Shown here: positions 38,093-49,110 of the stretch, in pieces
Numbering within the stretch: the first letter of the stretch is position 1
How the letters are laid out: the number at the start of each line of letters is the position of its first letter
Source: Paramecium pentaurelia
Taxonomy: Eukaryota > Ciliophora > Oligohymenophorea > Peniculida > Parameciidae
Reading direction: 5' to 3'
Length of the DNA: 64,000 nucleotides
NCBI GenBank assembly: GCA_905183005.1
Contig: CAJJDO010000019.1
Location: 478,008-542,007, forward strand
Notes under the pieces: generated by a model
Database searches by the model: none
Seen by the model: the letters and a program-made list of their open reading frames with translations, nothing else
Told to the model about the DNA's origin: nothing
Position numbers and translations under genes: made by a program

Positions 38093-40015
38093 TCATTTTT
38101 TACTATTCTTTAAATCATAGTTTAACTAATCAATACATTTCTTCATTCTTATATTATCCAAAATCAGTTCTTCATAAGAAGGTCTCCCACCATTTCCACT
38201 AACACCTCCCCATTAATTTGATTAATTCATAGGATTCATTCCAATTTTATTTTAAGAAATTTAATTTGGAGTTCCCAAATATGCACTATTAACTTATTGG
38301 CCTGGTTATCCATATTAACTTACAGGACCATAAACTGGTTGACCATTTGGTCCATAAATGGGTTATCCATTAGGTCCATAAATAGGTTATCCATTTGGTC
38401 CATAAGCAGGTTAACCATTCTAAGGACCATATAATGGTTATCCATTTGGACCATAGAGAGGCTATCCATTTGGAGCATAAAGAGGTTATTGATTAGGATT
38501 GAATGCTTAACTTTAACCTGATGGACCAAATTATCCATTGGGATTTGGTTGTTTCTAATTAGGTTATTATTCAGATGGATCCAATAGTCCTAAAAGACCA
38601 TTATCTTTTAATATTTTCAAAGCCTTATTGTAATCATCATGAACTTATTTTAAATGTTAACTAAAATTATAATAAATTATATTACTCTAATTCTTATCTT
38701 TCAGCCTTTAAGTCATCTAATTCTAATAAGGCATTATCTAATTATCTTTTCAATTTAGGTACATCTCCTGCCTTTTTTGCATCATTTTAAACATTATTCA
38801 ATTTCTTACCTAGATCATCTTTATCCTTTCTAAAATAATATTATAATTAAATCAATACTCTGCATCTTTTAATTTATCTCTCACTTTACCCAATTCATCA
38901 AGTAATTGATTCCTATTTTTATGTAAATCATTTAATTAATCTTTAGCTTTATCTCTGTCTCCTTTAACATCACCTAAATTTAGATGTAAATTATCATTAT
39001 CTAATTAAAGATCATTGCATTTCTTTTCCAAATCTTTGTTTACTTTCTTTAAATCTCCTAAATCTTTTTAGAGATCATTATTTTCTTTGGCTAATTTTCC
39101 TAACTTATCCCTTAATTATGAATAATTTATTACTTAATAGCTCCATTCTATTTTTCTAAGGCAGCTAAATCTGCTAACATTTTATCTCTATCTCCCTTTA
39201 ATCTATTTAATTTATTCTTAAGATCATTGTTTTCCTCTATCACCTTATCATTATCTTTATTCTTCTTTTTTAGATCTTCTATTTCCTTTTTTAAATTATC
39301 ATTATCTTTAGCTGCATTATTAGCTTTATCTATATTATTTCTTAGATCTTTAACTTACTATTATGATAAATAATAAGTATACATTCCCTAATTTATTATT
39401 GTCATCAAGTAAATCTTAATTCTTATGTCTAGCATCTCTTAATTAATCTTCTAACGGACCTATCATAGCTTTTAATTTCTCATTTTCTTCTGGTAAATGT
39501 TTGATTCTATCTAATTCAGTCTATAATCTAGCCACATCATTCCTTAATTTTCTATTTGCTTTTGCTTTGGCAGCAATATCATCTCGAAGTTTCTAATTTT
39601 CCTTTCCAATGTCATCTTCTGGATCTCCTTCTCCAGTTTCTCCTTCACAATCAGGACAAACACCATATTCATATTCTGGAAAATTACTATTTCCTTAAGG
39701 TTTAGCTTTCTATGCATCCTACCTTGATAATAAATCACTCTTATGTTATTAGCAAGTCAAACAGAATGGACAATGTGTTTCAGGTTATTATTACATTCTA
39801 ACTGTGTTTTCCATCAATTTTGGTTAGTATACTTGAGATTGCACATATTATTATTGATTCATTTGAGGAGGCATAAAAGGTGCAGGAATGGCATTACTTG
39901 GATAATTCAGAGGATTTTAAGATTACTATTAAATTGGTTGAGCAGTTAAGATATTATTGTTGCTTTGATATTGACTACGACTCTAAGGTTGGGTAATGAT
40001 TTAATGTCCAGACAT
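38093..40015 (-). CDS. Coiled-coil protein with GPNGQPxY tandem repeats
   Basis: ATG 40015-40013, TGA 38095-38093; about 600 aa with several short introns not all placed. Three parts are visible. The N-terminus is Gln/Pro-rich and includes two CxxC pairs (HCPFC and VCPDCEGETG), a possible zinc site. The middle is a long coiled coil (KRLKGDRDKMLADLAALEKQ-like heptads). The C-terminal region has about seven tandem copies of GPNGQPxY with small variations (38.32-38.49 kb), followed by PSYEELILDNIRMKK. Gly/Pro/Tyr repeats of this sort are found in self-associating or coat proteins. Function unknown; a cytoskeletal or cortical scaffold is a guess. Confidence 0.72.
38330..38500 (-). repeat. 24-nt coding tandem repeats (GPNGQPxY)
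   Basis: About seven imperfect 24-nt units in frame within the coiled-coil gene; units differ mainly at the residue before Tyr (L, A, I, V) and at synonymous positions, which points to selection on the peptide. Confidence 0.85.
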
Positions 40016-40418
40016 TTGTTGGTTGTTGTTTAATTTTTAATTTTTTAAATACGTTTTATTTACATCAGATTGTTAATTTTAGATATTTATTGAAAAATCC
40101 TTCATGAGTTTTCTTTATTCTCTAAGATTTCATAAACTAAAATTTTTGGAATATAACAGATATTATTTTGAGAGTAATCATTTATATTTAATGATAATTA
40201 TTTTAAATCCATTAATATGTGGATATAATAACTATTATATAAGTAAGATCATATAAATTATAATATTATAAAATATATAGGATATACATGTAATAATTAA
40301 TAGAAATTATTTTAATAATGAATATTTTTTATGTGTAAATTAAAATAATATTATTTAGATATAGAAATGAAATAAAGAGTTGAATTATTTTTCATCATTA
40401 AATATAAATTTAGATCAA
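40016..40418. other. Intergenic region
   Basis: About 400 bp of AT-rich DNA between two minus-strand genes; promoter of the repeat protein. Nothing else recognised. Confidence 0.5.
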
Positions 40419-41334
40419 TCAATTTCCAGGTTGTTTTTCTCCTTATGTGGCAGATGACATTTCTATTTTTCCCTCTGATACATAAGAAAAGAAAACTAAT
40501 TTATAAAATAAGTAGAGAGACAATTGCATTGTAACTACTATGCCAATAATGATGTACTTCTTTTGAATCTATAATTTATCTAATTCTCTAATATTATGGT
40601 ATATATTTTTACTCTTTCAAATTGAAAATTAAAAACAATATTGAATTTCCAACTCCATATGCTATAATTAACCACAAAAACAATTCATTCTAAAAGTAAC
40701 ATAAAATTGTAATGGGCAACAATGTTGACATAGAATAACCATACAAACAAATGGTTTAGAAGAAACTCAAGTCAACTCCTAAGATCTTCATTACTATAGC
40801 TAAAATGACTGGAGTTCCAAATGCAATTATATATAGTAATGCTGTTGCTTAAGGAACATAACCAACCTCAAATGATTGATTTTCTTTTTCTGCATCTACT
40901 TATCTTAAATTTGCTATAGCTGTAATCAAAAAAATTAAAGTAGCATTAATCCATATTGGTCCCCATCTATATTATAAATATACAATAATACAAATCTGGA
41001 TTCTCTTTAGTTATATTAAGAAAATCTGGTCGAAAAGGAAGAAATGTAGCTTTGATTCTTTATATAACATCTGTCTCTGTGACATTAAAATATGGAGTAT
41101 AATATCTATTATAGAATTGTAGTAATACTCAACTGTGAGAAATCCGCAGTATCCGGTTTACTTTTTATCACCACTATCATCTAATTTATTGAATTATCCT
41201 GGTTATGCTTACTTTTCCTCATCTGTTTATTTTTGAACTCCAATTTCCATTCTATTCTGATAATTTTTATTTTAAATAATATAAAATTTCTTATATTGAT
41301 CTCCAATTAAATCATTTAAAATACTTGCAATCAT
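40419..41334 (-). CDS. YIPF-type Golgi membrane protein, apparent 1-nt insertion
   Basis: ATG 41334-41332, TGA 40421-40419; introns of 28, 25 and 25 nt. The Yip1 core is clear: YYTPYFNVTETDVIQRIKAT, NPDLWGPIWINATLIFLI, then membrane spans ending IIIGIVVTMQLSLYLFY. YIPF proteins are five-span Golgi/ER proteins that bind Rab GTPases and shape vesicles; a Rab gene lies a few kilobases upstream. The N-terminal acidic linker (LDDSGDKK) and the core are in frames that differ by one base; removing one T/A from the run of five at 41162-41166 joins them. Alternatively translation starts at a nearer ATG and the linker is not used. Confidence 0.82.
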
Positions 41335-41426
41335 CAATCATTTTATCAGTAAACTGATATATTATTTTATTTATCATTCATTTTTAATTATTTTGCACTT
41401 TCATTATATAATATTAAAATTTATAC

Positions 41427-42285
41427 ATGTAAGAAGATTTTGTCTATAATCCTGAGATTATGAAATCATAGCTAAGTATGCTGCCTCCAATTGAATAATT
41501 CACTCTATAATAATTAGCTAATAAACGAAAGATAAATTTCAACATGATGCTCTCATTACCGGTTTAATATTAAATTTTTATTTGCAGTTTCTTTTGAAAG
41601 ATAAGGCTTTAGAAGATAGAAAGGATACTATTGCCATATATAGAAAACGTAAATTTGAGCCATTAAAACCTTAAAAACATAAGGTGACTTTGATTAACAG
41701 TGGTCGCATCCATTGTCCTGAATTTTGGTCGGATAAATATTAGAGTACTGCTTTAAGAGATTCACATATTAATAGAAATTTAGATAAATATAGACAGATC
41801 ATAAAAAATAACATTTAAGATTATTTAATTAAATTTGATATGCAAGCTAAAGAATAAATGGAAGAAGCAAAAAAGTATTAAATTTAATAGATTCAAGAAT
41901 TAAGTATTAAGAAATATATAAAAAACAATGTTCCATCTCAGATGAAGAAATTGCTCCATCAAATAATGAATTAAATCTTAGTTAATGCACTTAAGATGAA
42001 ATTATTAATTACTATAGAGATGTAAAGAAGTAGGATCCTATTTAAAAAACAAGTTTGAAAAATCTAGATAAGATAACTTGTAATAGTGTAAAATAAAGTT
42101 TTATTGAAAAATTTGATAAAGTAATTACTACTTGTGATCGAAATTCAATTGTATCATATAGAAATTCTGTAGATAGTATAAAGTATTATTAATAATTAAA
42201 TATTAGTAATTATGGATATGCAAATCTTAAATAAAGAAATAAAAATGTCTTAGGTAGTAACACTAGCAGAAGTCATTATAATTGA
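41427..42285 (+). CDS. Unknown basic protein
   Basis: ATG 41427, TGA 42283-42285; introns of 26 and 23 nt leave 270 codons (269 aa). The start ATG TAA reads Met-Gln. A Lys-rich helical N-terminal half (KDKALEDRKDTIAIYRKRKF) contains RIHCPEFWSDKYQ, a short motif of alternating aromatic and charged residues; the C-terminal half is Ser/Asn-rich. No known domain. About 90 bp separate its start from that of the divergent YIPF gene. It ends just before a (TA)n tract. Confidence 0.75.
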
Positions 42286-42293
42286 TACTAATA

Positions 42294-42298
<5 letters not shown>

Positions 42299-42325
<27 letters not shown>
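42299..42325. repeat. (TA)n dinucleotide tract
   Basis: About 13 TA units between two convergent gene ends; simple-sequence repeat without recognised function. Confidence 0.85.
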
Positions 42326-42326
<1 letters not shown>

Positions 42327-42342
42327 ATCAAACAAATTTTTA

Positions 42343-43237
42343 TCATAATACTGTTTTTACTCTTTATGATGAAGATATGTAACTAGATTTTTTTAGATTA
42401 ACTTTCTTATGAGTAGAAAAATAAGGTTGCAGTCTATGTTAAATAAGAGGAGCTGTTTAAGGAACTGTATTAATTTGAGTTTCCTTAGTTTCTGAAAGAT
42501 ATTTGATAATAGAATCTCTTTTAATTTGTTCGAAAGGCTTATGTTTGTATTTGTTTAATTAAAGCAAAACATACTATTTTTATTTTGGAGTAAAAATAAT
42601 ATGTTTTCTTGTTTACTGTAATTAAATACTAGGTTCACTTGGAGAATCTGATATCAAATCTGAATCTTTTTATACCAATGGTCGTTAGTAGTAAGTACGA
42701 TCCTTGGTAAAAGTCCTGAGAACTTTGATATCTTACATACTAGCAAAATAAGAATCCCTATTAGAGTTATGTTGATTTAAGGGATTAAATTTACTAGTAG
42801 ATGGTGTATCTATCTTCTTGAATGATTTCTCAAATTTAGTTTTCATTCTACCCTTTATTGCTCTTCTTCTTAGATCTTTGACTCTATACAGAAATTGATG
42901 CTATTATATAATAGTTCTAGGATATTTAATGTCTATATTCAACTTTAGAATAAACTGAATCTCTTACAATCTTTTAAGAAGTTAAGCCATCATTGTCGCT
43001 TTTTCTTCTTTGTCTTGGAAAATCATCTAAAACCTTGATTAACTAGAAACTATGTATTGTATTGTTGGCTTTATATAAGCTTTTCAAGACAACACTAGGT
43101 TTGATTTGTTTCGGTAATTTATTGTAAAATTCAATTTTTTAGAATTTGACTTATTGGTTTTCTGAACTATCTTTAGCAATTAACCTTGGGTATTATTTAC
43201 TTTTCTTATCTTGGCTATTGGTGATTAAAATCCTCAT
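42343..43237 (-). CDS. Unknown Lys/Ser-rich protein
   Basis: ATG 43237-43235, TGA 42345-42343; one 25-nt intron after TSQKI leaves 290 codons (289 aa). The protein is very basic with Ser/Thr-Pro sites (KKIDTPSTSKFNP, ISDSPSEPS) and no hydrophobic segment or recognised domain. Two overlapping frames first suggested two genes, but the intron joins them cleanly. Basic, phosphosite-rich proteins like this are often microtubule- or DNA-associated; that is only a guess. Confidence 0.72.
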
Positions 43238-43315
43238 TAAATTAATTAAATGCAAACATCAATAATAAGTTTTTATGAATATACAATTAATATTTTCAAA
43301 TTTTAATTACTCTTA

Positions 43316-44749
43316 ATGAATTAACAGCGTCGACTTTCTCCTGCTCCATCAAGTCCTATTCAACGTAATGCAATAATATCATGTATTATATATCATATAA
43401 ATTAGAACATTCTAATCGATTTCAATTCCTATAAGTAACTCCATCAACTCATCCTATTCAATATGTCTAAATGTAGAATTGTAAGAATCAAACTTATAAA
43501 ATTAGATAATGAAGCTAGATAAATCTCTAGAGAGAGAGACAACAATCAAATCCCTTTTTAGTAATAGTAAGTATGCCCAAAAGGATTTTAGAGTCTGAGA
43601 ATAATGAGTTAACCTGATGGTAATTCAAGTAAGTCACCAGTTGTTCCAGTTATGTAATCCTAACCCAATATCAGACCTAATACAAACTAAAATTCTTTAT
43701 AAATTTATATAGATAATGCTTTGAAAACTTAAAGAGAAGAAATGCTAAAATTATTAGAATAATAAAATAAATAAATAGATTATATGAATTAATAATAATT
43801 ATTAATAATATAATAATAATAACAACAATAAGAAAAGAAGAAAGAATCAATTAATATTGAGTCCTAATTAAATTAAGTTAAAGAATAATTACATATTTAA
43901 ATTACTTAAGCTTGTAGAGAAATGATTCATAAATTATAAAAGCAAGAATAAACTGACTTTAAGGCTTTACAAGTCTAAATAGAGAAATTAAAATCTCAAC
44001 TTTATTAAATTAATTTATCAACTAGCAAATAGTCTGATAAATTATAATAATCATATAAAGGGAAAGAAAATGAAACAGAAGAATATTAATATAAAAAACA
44101 TATACCTTAAAGAAATTCATTAGATAATTATGATTAATATATTAAGAAATATGAATAATTCAATAAATAAGTAAATGATTACTTGATTAATCGAAAAATA
44201 CCTGATCATCTAAGCTCAATATTAAATACTAGTAAAGATTCAAATAGTGAAATACATGATATTGAATACATATAATCAGATCATCCTCTTACTGATATTA
44301 CAAATATACAAAATACCAAATAAAATAAATAATATTAATCTTAACCATTATAATAAATTGCTTAACCATCAATCACTTAATAATTTATGACTTAAAAAAC
44401 TACAATTTAATCAAATAATTAAATTAATGAAGATTCACCTATAAAAGCATTGAATGAATAAATGATGATTGATAGTTTAGATAATATTAATGTACATGAT
44501 CCAAATAATTTATAAATTACTAAAGAAGAATTTGATCAATTAAAATGTACAATATTAACATAAATTATAGCTTAAAGAATGTCAACTATACATGAAAATG
44601 AAGATGAAGATGAAGAATTAATGTATTAAGTAGATGAAAATGGATTTATTCTTAGTTAAGATGGACATCCTTTAATTGATGAAACAGGAAAACGAATCTA
44701 ATTAACAAAATAAGAACTTCAATTTTATAAAAGTAAACTTCATAGTTGA
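43316..44749 (+). CDS. Gln-rich coiled-coil protein
   Basis: ATG 43316, TGA 44747-44749; introns of 23 and 25 nt leave 462 codons (461 aa). The N-terminus has Ser-Pro motifs (RRLSPAPSSPIQR). A central coiled coil (QREEMLKLLEQQNKQ) contains a Gln run coded mostly by TAA. The C-terminal 60 residues are acidic and conserved-looking: ENEDEDEELMYQVDENGF then ILSQDGHPLIDETGKRIQL. No catalytic domain recognised. It ends 35 bp from the convergent small gene to its right. Confidence 0.75.
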
Positions 44750-44784
44750 TAATTACATATATATATATAATTTATAATACAAAT

Positions 44785-45102
44785 TCATTTATGTTTATAA
44801 TAATTGGTTAAAAAACCCTATCTCTTCAAAAAACATTCAAAATGATTCTCTTTATTTTTTTACCCAACATTCCTTTAAGTTGTTATTGGAGATTTGACTC
44901 TTTAATCTAAAATAACTTTATTTATTCTTTCCATCATATTTTATATTGCCATTGGTTTCTTTTTGTTTTCTGATTCTTAATTGCTTTATTGAGTTTTTAT
45001 TCTAATTGGAGAAGCAAATGATTTTTCTTTTGGACTTTATAACTTTTCCTTTTAAGACTTTAAGTAGAAATCTACATTTTAACGAAATTTTTAATAATTC
45101 AT
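44785..45102 (-). CDS. Small basic unknown protein
   Basis: ATG 45102-45100, TGA 44787-44785, no intron, 106 codons (105 aa). Very Lys/Gln/Asn-rich, with SPKEKSFASPIRIKT and QRVKSPITTQRNV, i.e. repeated Ser-Pro phosphosite-like motifs. No domain recognised. Support is the clean start-to-stop frame and protein-like composition; its small size keeps confidence moderate. Confidence 0.55.
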
Positions 45103-45253
45103 AAACTTTAAAAATAAGTATACACAAAATTTTACTATTTAATTAATAATAATAATATAGAGTGAAAAAATTACTTAAAATAATCATTGATTTTCAATAA
45201 TAAGAAAATAATTTATAATTAATTTATTTTCTAAATAAACAAAATTAAAACTA

Positions 45254-45297
45254 TCATTTTTATTCATCTAAGTGATTATTATGATTATGATGATTAC

Positions 45298-45372
<75 letters not shown>

Positions 45373-45373
45373 G

Positions 45374-45417
<44 letters not shown>

Positions 45418-46071
45418 TAACTTAACAAATACCATTTGTATTTTATTTCATAAGTTAAATCTTTTTAAGTTTTTTATCAATCTCTATTTCAAGATTTACA
45501 AAATGTTATAATTTTTCTATAGTTGTAAATTAATCATTTTCAATTTCTTAAATTGTGAAATATTTAGCTACACAATCATTCTTAAAGCGAGGCAACTTTA
45601 TTTTATTAATCTTACAATCATACTCAAATATTCTTACTTCATCTTAAGATATGGAATACTTCTATCTATTTTCTTCAATTCTTTATTTCCTCTCTTCTTT
45701 ATTTGGATTATCTCCTGTATTAATAACACATCCATTTTTTCTCATTACTCCTTTTTTTTAATTATTGTCTATCCAAACCTTTTCTAAATCAATCTATAAT
45801 CCTATATGATAAATATTAATTCAATACCCATAAAATCTCCCAATGATTATTATCCAAGCATTCTCTAAGTTTATATATAAATCTATCCAATAGATTTATC
45901 TGGTAAACATTCTGATTATATGATGCTTCTCCATTTTCCAATCCCAAATTTCTATAATGCAAGCTTAAGTATTTTGACTTCTTCCTAAGACCAACCTGGA
46001 GATAATGTGTAATTCCATAAACTCTTAGATTCATTGTGTGCTCCATGCTTCTTTCTTTTTTATTTCTCCAT
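45254..46071 (-). CDS. Myb/SANT-domain protein with long polyasparagine tail
   Basis: ATG 46071-46069, TGA 45256-45254; one 26-nt intron leaves 264 codons (263 aa). Residues 20-75 form a Myb/SANT helix-turn-helix: SPGWSQEEVKILKLALQKFG then IGKWRSII with the regularly spaced tryptophans. The middle includes NNQKKGVMRKNGCVINTGDN and an acidic helix. The C-terminus is a tract of more than 40 asparagines (AAT codons) broken by single His or Gly and ending in an Asn/His-rich tail. Predicted nuclear DNA- or chromatin-binding factor. Its ATG lies only 74 bp from that of the divergent TPH-like gene. Confidence 0.85.
45295..45415. repeat. (ATT)n microsatellite, read as AAT = Asn
   Basis: Roughly 40 near-perfect repeats, the longest simple repeat in the window, in frame as polyasparagine in the Myb/SANT gene. 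Confidence 0.92.
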
Positions 46072-46145
46072 TATTGGCGCTTTAATTAATTAAATACAAA
46101 TATATTAAGGAATGGTTTTTAATTAATTTTTATTATATTAATATC

Positions 46146-47805
46146 ATGAGTACTGTGACAAATGAGTCAAAGAAAAAAGAAAGCATTGATAAAGCTCTTA
46201 TTTAACAATAGAGAGAACAACTCAAATAAACTGTTTTAGAAAGATTTATAAAGGATTTTGGAAAGAATAACAAAAATAAAATATAAGTAACTTACAATTT
46301 AGAGTTTAGATCATCACCAATATTGTGAATGAATATTTCTCAAAAACTAGAGTTACTGATGTTACTTTGAAAAATTTAAAACAATAAGTTTAATAGGCAA
46401 TTCAAAATATAGGATCCACAACTTAATCCCAAGCAGATTAATCAATCAAAGAATCATAAGGTATAAAAAAAGATGTATTTGGTAGTCACACAATAACAAT
46501 AGTTATAATAGATTCCATAATAGAAACCTGCAAGTAGTTAGTCAAAGAAATCAAATTAATAAATATAATCAGTTCAATAATAACGTCAAGATGTCTATTC
46601 TGAAACATCTTCTAAAGTATCAAATATTTATAAATAAGGCACCAAAATCAGTATATATGATGGAGGGAGATGAAGATGATGAATGGGCTACTTTAGTTAA
46701 ATTTGATACTGAATTGTATAAAAAAGAAAAGGAACTTGAGCTTATTAGAAAATAGGAATTTAAGAAGAAGATCAAATCAGAGTTGGATAGATAAATAAAT
46801 GAAAAATAAAATAAGAAATAAGAAGATGTTCAAGATGAAGATGCTTATGTGAAGTTGCATCATTATTAATTGAATGTTTATGATTAAAGAGAAAAGGATA
46901 AACATGATAATTTGAAGAATAAAATTTATAATGAAAAATTATAAAGAGACAAATAAGTAAGAGATGAATAGCAAAGAAAGTAAAAATATTTTTATATTTT
47001 CTTTATAGAAAGGTTGAATAAAAGAGAGAAAAAGAACTTGATAGTTTGTTGGTTAGAAAAATTAGAGAAGAATTAGAATTAGAATAAAGAGAGTAATTAA
47101 ATAGAAGAAACAAAGAAAGAGAACGTTTTCTAAGAATGATGAAAGAAAATGAGGAGTATAGAAAAAAAGCTTTAGAAGATGCTAAGTAAGAGAAGGAAGC
47201 AGAAACTTAAATGCAATAATAATACATCAGTTTATAGAATCAATTAGAGGAATAAAGAGAATTAGAGAGAAAATAGAGGGAAGAAAAAATGAAAAAAGTT
47301 ATGGGTATGTTTGCTGAAGGAGTTGTTAGAGATTAAAAAGAATTAATTAAATAAGAAGATGAAAAAATGTTAAGGAATATTATATAATAAAATGAAAGAG
47401 AAAAAATTGAAGAAGAAAAGAAAAAGTTAAAACAATTAGATTAAAGATAGTAATTAAGATCATTTTTAAATACATAAATTGAAGAAAAAAAAAGAAGATA
47501 AGAAGAAGAAGAAGAGCTAAATAAAAGATAGGCAGAAATTTGGAAATAAGATTTAGATAATTATAATGATCATGAAAAAAAAAAATTTGATGTATTAAAA
47601 ATATATTATACATTAGTATATAAAAGAAGTAAATTTAAGACATGCAGATATCTTAAAAAGTTAAATCTAAGAAAAACAAAGTAAGATCAAATAAAAGGCT
47701 ACTAAAATGAATACAGCTGAATTATTATAAAACAAGGATAAACTTAAAGTTATTGCATAAGAAATTCCTGATTTAGGAGAAAAGGTCAAAAAAGTAGAAA
47801 TTTGA
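46146..47805 (+). CDS. Trichoplein/TPH-like coiled-coil protein
   Basis: ATG 46146, TGA 47803-47805; introns of 23, 25, 19, 29 and 25 nt leave 513 codons (512 aa). A Gln-rich N-terminus is followed by DEDDEWATLVKFDTELY and then a long, strongly charged single helix (RREREE-type repeats such as LERKQREEKMKKVMGMFAEG). This is the style of the trichohyalin-plectin-homology proteins (MNS1, CFAP45, CFAP53) that lie on or in ciliary doublet microtubules. The C-terminal stretch NLRHADILKSQIQEKQSKI fits the end of such domains. The family call is likely, the exact orthologue open. Confidence 0.75.
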
Positions 47806-47844
47806 CATAGAATATTATATAAATAATATATTATTATAAAATTT

Positions 47845-48474
47845 ATGATTCAAAATCGAGAAGAAAAATTAAATTAAAAGGATTTAGAATCTATCAACAA
47901 AAATAAAAAAATAGCATAAATATTAATTCAAGATGTAGTATATAATATAATGATAAATAAAAAAAAGTCAGAATTAAGTGATAAAGAATATTTTAAATGG
48001 TTTGATTAAATGAAAACATCGGATAAACAAAAATCTGTTCTAATTAAAGAAGATGAATAGAATCAGAAGTAACTTAACTAAGTTAATATAAAATAAACTT
48101 AAACCCATGAATAATTAGAATTTTTTGGTTAAATGAAATAATAATTACAATTAGAAAAAATATAGGCTTAAATAAAAAAAAAAAAAGCTTAAATAGAATT
48201 AGAATTAATTATTAGATAAATATAAACTGAAATTGAGATTTAAAAAATTAAGAATTAAAAAGTAATTGAAAAAAATTAATAAATACTTGAAGAAATATAA
48301 GAGGAATAATGTTATATTGTAAATGAAGAAATAATGAAAAATTCCAATATTGAAGAAGTTGAAATGGAAAAACGTTTAGAAAAATTAAAATATCAATCTA
48401 AAAAGGCGAGCAAAGTTAATTTATTTAAAACAGTTCTAAAATCTCTTAAGACATTTGAAAAATAAGTATAATGA
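47845..48474 (+). CDS. Coiled-coil protein, unknown function
   Basis: ATG 47845, TGA 48472-48474, no intron, 210 codons (209 aa). It begins 39 bp after the TPH-like gene. Almost entirely Lys/Glu/Gln/Ile heptads with many TAA/TAG glutamines; EYFKWFDQMK near residue 50 is the only aromatic cluster. No domain recognised. Confidence 0.65.
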
Positions 48475-49110
48475 TCATCACACTTAAAATAAATAAATAG
48501 AATTTTATATTAATATTCTAAAAATACAAAATGATAATAATTAAGTATCTTTTCATAAATAATATCATTATTAATATCCAGAAATTTAATTAAAGATGAT
48601 TGTAATTATATCCATCAATAATTATATCATGTAATTTTTATGATATTATCGTTTCTTTTTCTTTGATGGTAAATTATTATCAAATTTTTTTGGTAACTCT
48701 TTGATAAAAAAATCTCAGTTTAAGTTCAGATATAAATAAATGTTAAATTTTCTGATTTTATTTAATAATTTGATAATTTTAGTATTTCTAGAAGTTTATA
48801 TATGATCTTTTTAATGAGAAGGGAATTTCAGCAAAATTTTTTAGTGCATTTTTTGTTCAGATGAATAAAATTTGTATTTATTTAATGATCTGTATTTATA
48901 CATAAAATATAAAAATTTTTGCATTAGATTTTAAAAATCTTTAAAAATGTAATAAGAAGCAGATTATGTAAATATTCATTTATATTTATTAAGAATTAAG
49001 ATGAAAAATAAGTATACCAACTGAGGTAGTAAATTATTTCTTATAAGCAAGTTCAAAGGTAATATTGAAAGTAACCTTATAGAAATCACCACATAGAAAA
49101 TGAAAAATTA
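48475..49110. other. AT-rich intergenic region upstream of the Snf2 gene
   Basis: About 630 bp without a supported gene; presumably contains the promoter and 5' leader of the remodeller gene. Confidence 0.5.

Noticed and set aside
38320..38538. Minus ORF rich in MDN/FMV
   Set aside because: It is the out-of-frame reading of the 24-nt GPNGQPxY repeats.
42343..43237. Two overlapping minus-strand genes
   Set aside because: A 25-nt intron joins the two frames into one 289-residue protein.
45272..45511. Forward ORF of almost pure isoleucine
   Set aside because: It is the complement of the (ATT)n tract that codes polyasparagine in the minus-strand Myb/SANT gene.
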